Of a DNA stretch of 64,000 bases, positions 36,237 through 45,249 are shown piece by piece (the stretch's first letter is position 1; every line of letters begins with the position of its first letter). A program made the translations under genes and the position numbers. Source of the stretch: Oceanobacillus kimchii X50. Its GTDB lineage: Bacteria; Bacillota; Bacilli; Bacillales; Amphibacillaceae. The stretch spans positions 631,699 to 695,698 of the forward strand of contig NZ_CM001792.1 in NCBI RefSeq assembly GCF_000340475.1, given 5' to 3'. The notes below the pieces were generated by a model. It had not been told where the DNA came from and made no database searches. It saw nothing but the letters and a program-made list of their open reading frames with translations.

Positions 36237-37415
36237 ATGCATTTAAGATTAACGGATGAACAAAAAATGGTACAGCAAACGATTCGCAAATTTGTAGAGA
36301 AGGAGCTTATTCCTTTAGAGAATGATGTGCTACGAAATGAACGAGAAGGAAAGCCAAGTCTTTCAAAAGAAAAACAAGAAGAATTGGTGTTGAAAGCAAA
36401 GAATGCTGGTTTTTGGGGGATAAATACTCCGGAAGAATATGGTGGAGCAGATCTAGGACAAATGATGCAAGCAATTGTTGCAATGGAGGTATCGAAAACA
36501 TTCGTTCCATTTCAATTTGGAGGATCAGCAGATAATATTTTATATTACGGGAATGAAGAGCAAAAAAAGAAATATTTAATTCCAACGATAAATGGGGATA
36601 AAAAATCATGCTTTGCGATGACGGAACCAGGTGCAGGATCTGACACACAGAATATTAAAATGACTGCAGTAAAGGATGGTTCTGAATGGGTGCTTAACGG
36701 AGAAAAAACATTTATTACCGGTGGAAATGAAGCGGATTTTGTTATGGTAATTGCAATTACCGATAAGGAAATACATCAAAAGACAAAAGGTAGAGAAGGA
36801 GTTACATGTTTTATTGCTGACCGGGATATGGGATGGGATTCTGAATATATTCATACGATGGGAGAATGGGGACCGGCTAGCTTGTTTTTTGAAAATGTTC
36901 GAATCCCAGAAGAGAATATTTTAGGAGAATTGCATAAAGGTTATAATTTAGGACTCGAGTGGATTGGTTTCGCGAGATGGATTGTCGGTGCTCGCGCTGT
37001 CGGAACTGCAGAACGATTATTACAAATGGCGATTAACTATTCGAAAGAGCGAGAAACCTTTGGTAAACCTATTTCAGAAAGGCAAGCAATCCAATGGCAA
37101 ATTGCGGATTCTGCAGTAGAAATAGAAGCTGCAAGATGGCTTGTGCTTAATGCAGCGTTCACTCTTGATCAAGGAGAAGATAATCGACACTTAGCATCAA
37201 TTGCTAAATTGTATGGAGCAAATATGGGTACGAGAGTCGTTGATCGTGTCATGCAAATTCATGGCGGAATGGGCTATACGCGTGAACTACCTATTGAGCG
37301 CTGGTATCGAGAGGCAAGATTGTGGAGGATTTATGATGGAACCGATGAAATTCAACGTGTGATTATATCTAGGAATTTACTAAAAGGACATGTCAAATTA
37401 GGGCAATACGTATAG
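36237..37415 (+). CDS. Acyl-CoA dehydrogenase
   Basis: This flavoenzyme introduces the alpha-beta double bond of an acyl-CoA. The 392-aa protein has FAMTEPGAGSDTQN (about residues 123-136), GEKTFITGGNEAD and FGKPISERQAIQWQ, and ends with MQIHGGMGYTRELPIERWYREARLWRIYDGTDEIQ (split: HGGMGYTREL, YREARLWRIYDGTDEIQ). The usual catalytic Glu of YEGT is Asp here, so its base may lie elsewhere, as in several long- and branched-chain types. It is the first gene of the main operon and follows operator site 2. Confidence 0.92.
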   Translation: MHLRLTDEQKMVQQTIRKFVEKELIPLENDVLRNEREGKPSLSKEKQEELVLKAKNAGFWGINTPEEYGGADLGQMMQAIVAMEVSKTFVPFQFGGSADNILYYGNEEQKKKYLIPTINGDKKSCFAMTEPGAGSDTQNIKMTAVKDGSEWVLNGEKTFITGGNEADFVMVIAITDKEIHQKTKGREGVTCFIADRDMGWDSEYIHTMGEWGPASLFFENVRIPEENILGELHKGYNLGLEWIGFARWIVGARAVGTAERLLQMAINYSKERETFGKPISERQAIQWQIADSAVEIEAARWLVLNAAFTLDQGEDNRHLASIAKLYGANMGTRVVDRVMQIHGGMGYTRELPIERWYREARLWRIYDGTDEIQRVIISRNLLKGHVKLGQYV

Positions 37416-37424
37416 GAGGAAAAA

Positions 37425-38192
37425 ATGATGACAAACAGGTTTTCTGGAAAAGTAGCATTAATTACAGGTGGCAGTAGAGGAATAGGAAAAGGTGTCGCTT
37501 CATTATTAGCGGAAGAAGGGGCGAAGGTTGCAATTATTGATGTAAACGAAGAAGCTTTAATACATGCAACGAAAGAATTTACAGAAAAAGGTTATACAGT
37601 TTATTCAAAGGTTGCAGATGTTGTAAATGCAAGTGATGTAGAGTTGGCGGTAAAGGAAATCAATGATGCATTTGGTTCAATAGATATTCTTGTGAATAAT
37701 GCCGGGGTAATTAGAGACAATTTGTTATTTAAAATGACGGATAATGATTGGCAACAAGTGATGGATGTGCATTTAAAAGGAGCTTTTAATGCAACACGAG
37801 CAGTTCAACAGTATATGGTAGAGCAAAAGTATGGACGCATTATTAATATTTCATCGACATCAGCTCTCGGCAATAGAGGTCAGGCGAACTATGCTACGGC
37901 AAAAGCTGGTTTACAAGGGCTGACTAAAACATTAGCGATTGAACTAGGGAAATTTGGTATAACTGCAAATGCAGTTGCGCCTGGATTTATTGAAACGGAT
38001 ATGACTAAAGAAACTGCTGCTAGAGTTGGTATACCATTTGATGATTTCGTAAAAGGAAGTGTGAGTCAAATCCCGGTTGGAAGAAGTGGAAAACCAGAAG
38101 ATATTGCCAATGCAGTGGCATTCTTTGCGGATGAGAAATCATCATTTGTCAGTGGTCAGGTTATTTATGTCGCGGGTGGTCCAAAAGCATAA
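37425..38192 (+). CDS. SDR-family 3-hydroxyacyl-CoA dehydrogenase/FabG-like reductase
   Basis: The 255-aa protein is a classical short-chain dehydrogenase with TGGSRGIGKG (cofactor loop, about residues 14-23), LVNNAGVIRDNLL, the catalytic Ser-Tyr-Lys in ISSTSALGNRGQANYATAKAG and the C-terminal SFVSGQVIYVAGG. An Asp at the end of the second strand (IIDVNEEAL) suggests NAD(H), which suits a catabolic hydroxyacyl-CoA dehydrogenase better than NADPH-dependent FabG. It starts 10 bp after the dehydrogenase gene with ggagg. Confidence 0.88.
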   Translation: MMTNRFSGKVALITGGSRGIGKGVASLLAEEGAKVAIIDVNEEALIHATKEFTEKGYTVYSKVADVVNASDVELAVKEINDAFGSIDILVNNAGVIRDNLLFKMTDNDWQQVMDVHLKGAFNATRAVQQYMVEQKYGRIINISSTSALGNRGQANYATAKAGLQGLTKTLAIELGKFGITANAVAPGFIETDMTKETAARVGIPFDDFVKGSVSQIPVGRSGKPEDIANAVAFFADEKSSFVSGQVIYVAGGPKA

Positions 38193-38219
38193 TATTCAAT
38201 TTAGGAATGAGGTGAATCT

Positions 38220-38669
38220 ATGTTTCGTCATGTGATCGGAGAAGAGTCAAATAAGATTAAAAATGTTGTAGAAAAAGGTATTGTTAAGCGTTTTGCAGAA
38301 TCAATTGGTGATTTGCATCCAATTTATGTGAACGAAGAGACCGGGCGACAATCAAGGTATGGAAGAAATATTGCGCCGCCGACGTTTCCAAGAGTATTTG
38401 ACTATGGGGAGATCAAAGGACTTCAACTTCCAAATAAGGGACTCATACATGGTGAACAAATTTATCACTATGAACGACCTTTATTGGTAGGAGAAGAATT
38501 GTATTGTTACACAAAAATAAAAGATTACTATGAAAAAGAAGGTAAAAATGGTTTGATGGGCTTTTTAGTTACAAAAAGATACGGTGAAGATTCACAAGGA
38601 AATGTTATTTTTACCGAAGAAGCTACCATCATAATTACAGAAAAAGTAAGGAAGGCGATGGGAGTATGA
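38220..38669 (+). CDS. MaoC-like dehydratase, N-terminal (FAS1-type) subunit
   Basis: The 149-aa protein has the MaoC N-terminal hotdog pattern: VKRFAESIGDLHPIYVNEE (about residues 21-39), then RYGRNIAPPTFP and HGEQIYHYERPLLVGEEL. In paired hydratases this subunit lacks the full catalytic motif and holds the partner. It overlaps the next gene by 4 bp, so the two are probably made together as a heterodimer, like the HadA/HadB type. The start has gaggtg. Confidence 0.85.
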   Translation: MFRHVIGEESNKIKNVVEKGIVKRFAESIGDLHPIYVNEETGRQSRYGRNIAPPTFPRVFDYGEIKGLQLPNKGLIHGEQIYHYERPLLVGEELYCYTKIKDYYEKEGKNGLMGFLVTKRYGEDSQGNVIFTEEATIIITEKVRKAMGV

Positions 38670-39076
38670 GTAATCTAGTAAAACTTCAGACTGGTGATAG
38701 ATTAGAACAAATCACATTACATCCTGTATCGAGAATGGATTTAATTAAATATGCTGGTTCCTCTCTTGATTTTAATCCAATTCATACAATCGATGAAGAA
38801 GCAGAAAAAGCTGGCCTTCCGGGAATTATTGCTCATGGCATGTGGACCATGGGAAATCTAACAAAGTTATTTACACCATATTATGAAGAAGGATTTATTC
38901 AAGACTATAAGATTCGTTTTGCTGGAATGGTATTTTTAAATGATACGGTAACGTTACAGGCAGAAGTATCCGATAAGGCGAGTGACAACTTACTATTTGA
39001 TGTCAAAGCTGTTAATCAACATGATAAATCGGTTATTAAAGGGTCGATTAAATTTAAATTATTTGAAGATGAATAG
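38666..39076 (+). CDS. MaoC-like (R)-specific enoyl-CoA hydratase, catalytic subunit
   Basis: The 136-aa hotdog protein carries the hydratase-2 motif: YAGSSLDFNPIHTIDEEAEK (about residues 29-48) with the catalytic Asp and His, followed by AGLPGIIAHGMWTMG. It adds water to 2-enoyl-CoA or removes it, giving the (R)-3-hydroxy form. The ATG overlaps the stop of the N-terminal partner. An (S)-type enoyl-CoA hydratase is encoded later in the cluster, so both stereochemical routes may exist. Confidence 0.88.
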   Translation: MSNLVKLQTGDRLEQITLHPVSRMDLIKYAGSSLDFNPIHTIDEEAEKAGLPGIIAHGMWTMGNLTKLFTPYYEEGFIQDYKIRFAGMVFLNDTVTLQAEVSDKASDNLLFDVKAVNQHDKSVIKGSIKFKLFEDE

Positions 39077-39096
39077 ATGAATTTGGGGTGAAATAG

Positions 39097-40302
39097 ATGG
39101 AGTTTGAGTACTCAGATAAAGTGAAGTCTTATCAAGAAAAATTGACATCGTTTATGGAATCGTATATTTATCCGAATGAAAAATTATATCAAGAACAACT
39201 TGACCCCATGGATCGTTTTTCGACCATCCCACCAATTCTAGAAGAATTGAAACAGAAAGCAAAAGATGAAAAACTATGGAACTTGTTTTTACCAGATAGT
39301 GACTACGGAGTGGGATTAACAAACTTGGAATATGCTCCATTGTGTGAAATTATGGGGCGTTCGGGTCTTGCTCCAGAAGTATTTAACTGTGCTGCTCCTG
39401 ATACAGGTAATATGGAAACAATAGAAAGATATGGCTCTAAGGAGCAAAAAAAAGCATGGTTGGAACCTTTATTAAATGGAGAGATTCGTTCTTGTTTTTC
39501 GATGACAGAACCGGATGTTGCTTCATCGGATGCAACAAATATAAAAGCAAGTATTGTCCGGGATGGTGACGAGTATGTTATCAACGGAACAAAATGGTGG
39601 TCCTCTGGAGCTGGCGATCCTCGATGTAAAATCGCGATTGTAATGGGAAAGAGTAATCCAACTGCTAAAAAGCATAAACAACAGTCAATGATTCTAGTAC
39701 CAATGAATACGCCTGGTGTGACGATTAAACGCACATTACCTGTTTTTGGTTACGATCATGCACCACACGGACATGCAGAAATTGAGTATACCAATGTGAG
39801 AGTACCCGCATCGAATATGTTGCTAGGAGAAGGTAGAGGATTTGAAATTGCTCAAGGGAGATTAGGGCCGGGGAGAATTCATCATTGTATGAGAACGATA
39901 GGGGCAGCGGAACGTGCATTAGAACTTTTATGTAAGCGTGTACTAAGTCGAGAGACATTCGGTAAAAAATTGGCAGAACAAGGTGTTATTCAAGAGTGGA
40001 TTGCAAATGCAAGGATGAATATAGAACAGGCTCGGTTATTAACTTTAAAAGCTGCTTATATGATGGACACCGTTGGCAATAAGGAAGCAAAATCTGAAAT
40101 TGCAATGATTAAAGTAGTTGCTCCAAACATGGCACTTGATGTAATTGATAAAGCAATTCAAGTGATGGGAGCAGCAGGAGTTAGTGAAGATTATCCAATT
40201 GCTGCAAGTTGGGCTAATATACGAACGTTACGACTTGCTGATGGTCCTGATGAAGTTCATCGCAGGTCTATAGCAAAATGGGAATTGAACAAGTATCAAT
40301 AA
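39097..40302 (+). CDS. ACAD10/ACAD11-type acyl-CoA dehydrogenase
   Basis: The 401-aa sequence is strikingly like the dehydrogenase domain of animal ACAD10/11: [21 protein letters not shown], then [12 protein letters not shown] (about residues 97-108), [54 protein letters not shown] and [18 protein letters not shown]. The canonical YEGT Glu is absent. ACAD11-type enzymes and bacterial LvaC are reported to turn 4-phosphoacyl-CoA into enoyl-CoA. The matching kinase half is encoded at 43414. The ATG has a ggggtga site. Confidence 0.9.
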   Translation: MEFEYSDKVKSYQEKLTSFMESYIYPNEKLYQEQLDPMDRFSTIPPILEELKQKAKDEKLWNLFLPDSDYGVGLTNLEYAPLCEIMGRSGLAPEVFNCAAPDTGNMETIERYGSKEQKKAWLEPLLNGEIRSCFSMTEPDVASSDATNIKASIVRDGDEYVINGTKWWSSGAGDPRCKIAIVMGKSNPTAKKHKQQSMILVPMNTPGVTIKRTLPVFGYDHAPHGHAEIEYTNVRVPASNMLLGEGRGFEIAQGRLGPGRIHHCMRTIGAAERALELLCKRVLSRETFGKKLAEQGVIQEWIANARMNIEQARLLTLKAAYMMDTVGNKEAKSEIAMIKVVAPNMALDVIDKAIQVMGAAGVSEDYPIAASWANIRTLRLADGPDEVHRRSIAKWELNKYQ

Positions 40303-40317
40303 TTGGGAGATGAGTGT

Positions 40318-41091
40318 ATGCATGTTAAAGAGTTATTTAATCTCACTGGAAAAACAGCTCTGGTTACAGGCGGAGGACGAGGACTGGGTGAACAAATAGC
40401 TGCAGGTTTTGCTGAAGCTGGTGCAAATGTAGTGGTTTGTTCCAGAAAGGAAGAAAATTGTAAGGAAGTAAGTGAAAAGCTAGAGAAAATTGGAGCACAG
40501 TCACTAGCATTAAAGTGTGATATTACCAACCCTGAAGATATTAACCAAGTTGTTGAAAAAACCATTGAAAAATTTGGAGCCATTGATATTTTGGTAAATA
40601 ATAGTGGTGCAACTTGGGGAGCTCCAGTTGATGAAATGCCATTAGAAGCCTTTCAAAAAGTGATAAATGTCAATGTTATCGGGACCTTTTTGATGTCACA
40701 AGCGGTAGGTAAAGTCATGAAAGATCAAAAATATGGAAAAATAATCAATATTGCTTCGGTAGCTGGATTAAAAGGTTCTGATCCTGAATTAATGGATGCC
40801 ATTGGTTATAACACAAGTAAAGGTGGAGTAATTACATTTACAAAAGATCTCGCAGTGAAATGGGGACCAAGTGGAATCTATGTAAATGCCATTGCGCCCG
40901 GATTTTTCCCGACTAAAATGTCGAAGGTTTTAATCGAAAGGAGCAAGGATAAGTTTTTAAGCCGAACTCCGCTACGAAAGTTCGGCACAGATACAGACTT
41001 AAAAGGAGTGGCATTATTTTTAGCTTCATCTGCTTCTGACTTTGTCACAGGAGAAACTATAGTAGTAGATGGAGGATCTGCGGCAATGTAG
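40318..41091 (+). CDS. SDR-family oxidoreductase
   Basis: The 257-aa short-chain dehydrogenase has TGGGRGLGEQ (about residues 18-27), LVNNSGATWG in the NNAG position, the Tyr-Lys pair in IGYNTSKGGV, an IASVAGLKGSDPELMDAIG segment before it and the C-terminal DFVTGETIVVDGG. The region VVVCSRKEENC after the second strand (Arg-Lys) favours NADP(H), unlike the SDR at 37425. I chose the ATG at 40318 because gggaga lies just upstream. It could act on a hydroxy- or ketoacyl intermediate; in lva-type pathways an SDR reduces the 4-keto group. Confidence 0.87.
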   Translation: MHVKELFNLTGKTALVTGGGRGLGEQIAAGFAEAGANVVVCSRKEENCKEVSEKLEKIGAQSLALKCDITNPEDINQVVEKTIEKFGAIDILVNNSGATWGAPVDEMPLEAFQKVINVNVIGTFLMSQAVGKVMKDQKYGKIINIASVAGLKGSDPELMDAIGYNTSKGGVITFTKDLAVKWGPSGIYVNAIAPGFFPTKMSKVLIERSKDKFLSRTPLRKFGTDTDLKGVALFLASSASDFVTGETIVVDGGSAAM

Positions 41092-41125
41092 CATCATAAT
41101 TTTCGAAAGGTGAGGTGAATAAGTG

Positions 41126-42295
41126 ATGAATAGAGATGCCGTAATCGTTTCTGCTGTTCGAACAGCAATTGCCAGGCAGGGAGGAGCTTTAGCGACCGTA
41201 CCTGCACATGTATTTGGAGCAGAAGTAATCAAAGAATCAGTAAAGCGAGCAAAGGTAGATCCAGCGCTAATCGATGATGTAATCATGGGTAATGTACTAA
41301 GTGGTGGGGGGAATATTGCTCGATTAGCAGCTTTACAAGCAGATTTATCGATTCATTTACCAGGACTAACCGTTGATCGTCAGTGTGGTTCGGGAATAAA
41401 TGCAATTGTTCTGGCACAGCAAGCTATTCAGTCGGGGATGGGAGACATTTATGTTGCTGGAGGTATTGAAAGTATGAGTCGTGCTCCATATTTGATGGAT
41501 CGACCAGAGCAAGCATATAGTCCCGTGCCGCCAACGATTCGAAAATCCAAACTCTCTCCAGATCGTATAGGTGACCCGCCAATGGGAATAACAGCGGAGA
41601 ACCTCGTAAATAAGTATAACATCTCAAGAGAAGAGCAAGATGAATATGCTCTTTCAAGTCAACAACGAATGGGAGAAGCAATGCGTGAAGGACGGTTTAA
41701 AGAACAAATTGTACCAATTTCAGTTCCTAAACGGAAAGAAAGTGCAATTGTATTCGATATTGATGAGCATCCACGTCCGAATTCGACTATTGAAGGATTA
41801 GAAAAATTACCACCTGCTTTTGTTAAGGAGGGGACAGTGACTGCAGGCAGTAGTTCTGGACTAAATGACGCAGCATCTGCACTTGTCATTATGGCTAGAG
41901 AAAAGGCAGAAGAATTAGGTTTAAGCCCATTGGCGATTATTAGAAATTCTGCAGTAGCCGGGGTGGATCCAAATGTAATGGGTATCGGTCCAGTACCAGC
42001 TACACAAAAACTACTCAGAAGAGAAAATATAAATTTAAGAGATATCGATCTTATTGAGTTAAATGAAGCATTTGCAGCTCAAGTTATTGCCTGCGATCGA
42101 GTGCTAGAATTTGACAGAAAAAAATTAAATGTAAATGGTGGAGCGATTGCTCATGGACACCCTCTTGGAGCAACAGGAGCTATTCTAATGACAAAAATGG
42201 TTTATGAGTTACAACGAAGTGGTGGCAAATATGGTCTTGTAACAGCGTGTATCGGTGGGGGACAAGGAATTTCCGCATTGATTGAAAGTGTGTAG
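41126..42295 (+). CDS. Thiolase (acetyl-CoA acyltransferase)
   Basis: The 389-aa thiolase cleaves 3-ketoacyl-CoA with CoA. The nucleophile Cys is in DRQCGSGINA (about residue 88), with the Asn-His site LNEAFAAQVIA, the His motif NVNGGAIAHGHPLGATG and the second Cys in ACIGGGQG. The ATG at 41126 has a gaggtgaa site; the track start GTG lies 3 bp earlier. A second thiolase at 52348 differs in the nucleophile context, so the two may prefer different chain types. Confidence 0.93.
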   Translation: MNRDAVIVSAVRTAIARQGGALATVPAHVFGAEVIKESVKRAKVDPALIDDVIMGNVLSGGGNIARLAALQADLSIHLPGLTVDRQCGSGINAIVLAQQAIQSGMGDIYVAGGIESMSRAPYLMDRPEQAYSPVPPTIRKSKLSPDRIGDPPMGITAENLVNKYNISREEQDEYALSSQQRMGEAMREGRFKEQIVPISVPKRKESAIVFDIDEHPRPNSTIEGLEKLPPAFVKEGTVTAGSSSGLNDAASALVIMAREKAEELGLSPLAIIRNSAVAGVDPNVMGIGPVPATQKLLRRENINLRDIDLIELNEAFAAQVIACDRVLEFDRKKLNVNGGAIAHGHPLGATGAILMTKMVYELQRSGGKYGLVTACIGGGQGISALIESV

Positions 42296-42342
42296 TAGTG
42301 AGGTTAATTCTGGGACTTATAACCATTTGTGTGGATTATGTA

Positions 42343-42351
42343 TGCTATAAT
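42343..42351 (+). promoter_or_regulatory. Extended -10 promoter candidate before tetR
   Basis: TGCTATAAT is an extended -10 element (TG-N-TATAAT) 32 bp before the TetR gene. No good -35 is visible. Confidence 0.5.
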
Positions 42352-42382
42352 ATAACCCACAAAAATGAGAGGAACATAGATT

Positions 42383-42949
42383 ATGAGAGATAAAATAATT
42401 CAAGTGAGTATACCATTGTTTGATACACATGGTTACAGTGAAACATCAATTCAAGATATTGTCGATGCAATTGGAGTTACAAAAGGTACTTTTTACTATT
42501 ACTACAAGAGCAAACAAGAGTTATTAAAGGATATCAATTTAACCTATATTCAAAATCTTCTGCTTGCGCAAGAAGAAATATTGAATAATAATACACAGAC
42601 CTATAAAGAAAAGCTATACAATAATGTGTTATTAATCATCCGTAATATTCGAAAACAGCGACAAAGTGCAAGAATCTTTGCAAGAGAAATTCGTCATTTG
42701 CAAGGTGAAAACTTAGAAATCGTTAGACATATACGAAATAAATTTAGAAACAACACTCAAAGTATTATTACTAAGGGAATAGAAGCAGGGGAATTTAATA
42801 AAAATATACGTCCTGATATTTTAACGTTAGGAATTCTCGGAATTACAAACTGGAGTTACTATTGGTTTAATCCAGATGGAGAAGTATCTGAAAAACAACT
42901 TACCGATTATTATATGGAGTTAATTTTAAACGGAATTAATCAGGAATAA
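42383..42949 (+). CDS. TetR-family transcriptional regulator
   Basis: The 188-aa protein has the TetR helix-turn-helix at the N-terminus (FDTHGYSETSIQDIVDAIGV, then TKGTFYYYYKSKQELL, about residues 11-47). A C-terminal ligand domain of the same size as FadR/PaaR-like fatty-acid regulators follows. It lies in the middle of the catabolic cluster and starts a new transcription unit with its own extended -10 element. It probably binds the two palindromes near 34278 and 36180 and is released by an acyl-CoA; the ligand is inference. Confidence 0.9.
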   Translation: MRDKIIQVSIPLFDTHGYSETSIQDIVDAIGVTKGTFYYYYKSKQELLKDINLTYIQNLLLAQEEILNNNTQTYKEKLYNNVLLIIRNIRKQRQSARIFAREIRHLQGENLEIVRHIRNKFRNNTQSIITKGIEAGEFNKNIRPDILTLGILGITNWSYYWFNPDGEVSEKQLTDYYMELILNGINQE

Positions 42950-42983
42950 AAAGATAGAAAGCTATATGGAAAGGAGGATGTAT

Positions 42984-43388
42984 ATGAATGATGAAATTGA
43001 AGTATATGTAAGGTTTAGTGAAACGGATATGCTTGGACACGTAAACAATACGAGTTATTTCTTATATTTCGAAGAGGCTCGTACTAAATTCTTTAAGAAA
43101 ATCCATCCTAATCGAGATTCCTCCTTTGGATTTATATTAGCATCTATTAAATGTGATTTTTTAAAGCAGGCTTATGGTGATGAAACATTAAAAGTAATTA
43201 CAACTATATCAAAAATTGGTGATAAGAGTTTTCATATGCAACACATGTTAGTTAATAAACAGCATGAAAAAATTGCCCAAGCGACAGCTGTAATTGTTTG
43301 TTTTAATTATGAGAAGCAACAATCGGTAGCTATCCCAGTACAATTAAGAGAAAATCTTGAAGCATGGTTAACAACAACTGTGAAATGA
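42984..43388 (+). CDS. Hotdog-fold acyl-CoA thioesterase (4-hydroxybenzoyl-CoA thioesterase type)
   Basis: The 134-aa protein carries the thioesterase signature VRFSETDMLGHVNNTSYFLYFEEARTKFF, given in parts: SETDMLGHVNNTSYF (about residues 10-24) with the catalytic Asp and Asn, and EEARTKF. It hydrolyses acyl-CoA, presumably to recover CoA or clear dead-end acyl groups. I chose the ATG at 42984, since the earlier ATG at 42966 lies before the aaaggagg site. It is 34 bp after tetR. Confidence 0.87.
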   Translation: MNDEIEVYVRFSETDMLGHVNNTSYFLYFEEARTKFFKKIHPNRDSSFGFILASIKCDFLKQAYGDETLKVITTISKIGDKSFHMQHMLVNKQHEKIAQATAVIVCFNYEKQQSVAIPVQLRENLEAWLTTTVK

Positions 43389-43413
43389 ATTTTTCTAAGT
43401 AAGGAGGGTAAAG

Positions 43414-44475
43414 ATGGCAGCAGAGACAATTCCAGTTCGTCGTGGAGAAGAAATTAATCAAAGAGCTTTGGAAGATTTCTTAAGGGAAAAGCTAACAGAT
43501 TTACCAAATGGAACTTTAACGATGAAGCAATTTAGTGCAGGACGTTCGAATCTGACTTACCTATTGAAGGTTGGGAATTGGGAAGCGGTTTTGAGAAGGC
43601 CTCCATTAGGTCCAGTTGCTCCCAAAGCTCATGATATGGGTAGAGAATTTAGTATTTTAAAGGAAATACAAGCCCATTTTTCTCCTGCTCCTAGAGCATA
43701 TATATACGGGGATGAAAATGTCATTGGAAGTCCCTTTTTTGTAATGGAAAGAAAAAAAGGAATTGTATTAGATACGGATTTTCCTGAAGAGACACAGGTT
43801 ACAGATGATTTATGCAGAAAAGTATCAGAGAATATGGTTGATACACTAGTAGAGCTTCATCAGATAGATTATTCCCAAACGAATTTAGTGAATTTCACAA
43901 AACCCCAGGGCTTTTTAGAAAGACAGGTTCATGGGTGGATAAAGAGGTATGATCGAGCAAAAACAGATGATATTAACGGAGTGGAACAACTGAAATCGTG
44001 GTTGATGAAACATATTCCAAATTCTTCGGAAACCACCATTATTCATTATGATTATAAATTAAATAATTTAATGTTTAATGAGGACTTTAGTGAAATTGTC
44101 GGATTATTTGATTGGGAAATGACCACAGTCGGCGATCCTTTAGCAGATTTAGGAGTTGCGATGAGTTATTGGACAGAAGCAATTGATTCTCCATTATTGA
44201 AAAAAGGATTAGATGATAAAGAGGTAACGACAAAATATTCAGGATTTTTGACTAGAAATGACTGGATAGAATCATATTCCAAAAAAAGTGGAAGAGATGT
44301 TTCCAATATCCATTTTTATTTAACATTTGCTTATTTTAAACTGGCAGTAATCTGTCAACAAATTTATTATCGTTGGTTTCAAGGTCAAACAAACGATGAA
44401 CGATTTAAGGATTTAAATGGTTATGTAAGAAACCTCATCACGTTTGCACTGGAAAATACCCATAAAAAAATATAA
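43414..44475 (+). CDS. APH-family kinase of the ACAD10/11 (LvaA) type
   Basis: This 353-aa aminoglycoside-phosphotransferase-fold protein matches the kinase half of ACAD10/11: FSAGRSNLTYLLKVG (about residues 41-55), VLRRPPLGPVAPKAHDMGRE, SPFFVMERKKGIV, IIHYDYKLNNLMF (catalytic Asp and Asn), LFDWEMTTVGDPLADLG. LvaA-type kinases phosphorylate the 4-hydroxyl of 4-hydroxyacyl-CoA so that the partner dehydrogenase can eliminate phosphate. That partner type is encoded at 39097. Antibiotic resistance is very unlikely given the family and context. The start has aaggagg. Confidence 0.9.
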   Translation: MAAETIPVRRGEEINQRALEDFLREKLTDLPNGTLTMKQFSAGRSNLTYLLKVGNWEAVLRRPPLGPVAPKAHDMGREFSILKEIQAHFSPAPRAYIYGDENVIGSPFFVMERKKGIVLDTDFPEETQVTDDLCRKVSENMVDTLVELHQIDYSQTNLVNFTKPQGFLERQVHGWIKRYDRAKTDDINGVEQLKSWLMKHIPNSSETTIIHYDYKLNNLMFNEDFSEIVGLFDWEMTTVGDPLADLGVAMSYWTEAIDSPLLKKGLDDKEVTTKYSGFLTRNDWIESYSKKSGRDVSNIHFYLTFAYFKLAVICQQIYYRWFQGQTNDERFKDLNGYVRNLITFALENTHKKI

Positions 44476-44497
44476 TCCATTTGAATGAGGTGTTTAA

Positions 44498-45244
44498 TTG
44501 GGGAAAATTCATGTTTTGCTCAAGAAAGAGGATTTAAATCGTAAAAAGTTAGATGGTAAGGTAGTTGTTGTTTTTGATATATTATTAGCTACTTCTACTA
44601 TTACTGCCGTATTAGAGCATGGTGCAAATGAAGTTATTCCAGTACTTAATGGAGAGGAAGCGAAACGTGAAGCATGTAAAACAGGGAAGGAAAACTGTAT
44701 ATTGGTCGGAGAATATCAAGGATTAACTTTAGAGGGTTTTCTTTCTCCTAGTCCAAGTAATCTCATTGAACAAGTGAAAGAAAAAACGGTCATACTCTCT
44801 ACAACGAATGGAACTGTTGCAATGAAGAACGCTCATGCGGCAAACGAAGTATATGCTGCTTCATTATTAAATTCAGTTTCTGTAGCAAATGAAATTTTGC
44901 AATATTACGAAAATGAAACGATTATATTAGCATGTTCTGGTTCATCTGGTGAATTTAATATAGAAGATTTCTATGGAGCTGGTTATTTCATTGAATGTCT
45001 CAAAAAATATTCTAAAGAGGGTTTGGAGTGGGATTTGACAGATACAGCCATGACAGCACATCAATTTTATCTTGGGAAAGTTAATCAAGCAGAAGAAGTA
45101 TTACAAAACTCTCGGGTAGGCAGAAAGTTAGTTGAGATGGGGATTCATCATGATATTGGCTATGTAGCTAAAAAAGATGTTTGTTTTGTAGTTCCATATT
45201 TAAAAGATGGTACGTATGTGATTCATAAAAAATTTAAGAGGTGA
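44498..45244 (+). CDS. ComB-family phosphatase (2-phosphosulfolactate phosphatase-like)
   Basis: The 248-aa protein is a recognisable ComB-family member: VVVFDILLATSTITAVLEHGA (about residues 23-42, DILLATST replacing the usual DVLRATST), STTNGTVAM, LLNSVSVANEI and ACSGSSGEFNIEDFYGAGYF (about 144-163). ComB dephosphorylates phosphosulfolactate in coenzyme M or sulfolactate synthesis; none of the partner enzymes are here. The TTG start has gaggtg. It lies between the kinase and the enoyl-CoA hydratase, overlapping the frame of the latter, so it may act on a phosphorylated acid of this pathway; that is inference. Confidence 0.85.
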   Translation: MGKIHVLLKKEDLNRKKLDGKVVVVFDILLATSTITAVLEHGANEVIPVLNGEEAKREACKTGKENCILVGEYQGLTLEGFLSPSPSNLIEQVKEKTVILSTTNGTVAMKNAHAANEVYAASLLNSVSVANEILQYYENETIILACSGSSGEFNIEDFYGAGYFIECLKKYSKEGLEWDLTDTAMTAHQFYLGKVNQAEEVLQNSRVGRKLVEMGIHHDIGYVAKKDVCFVVPYLKDGTYVIHKKFKR

Positions 45245-45249
45245 AGAAA

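Noticed and set aside
39303..39734. 143-aa minus-strand frame inside the ACAD11-like gene
   Set aside because: It is antisense to a well-conserved gene and lacks any motif.
43414..44475. Aminoglycoside resistance kinase
   Set aside because: The fold is shared, but the sequence motifs and neighbours fit the ACAD10/11-LvaA kinase group.
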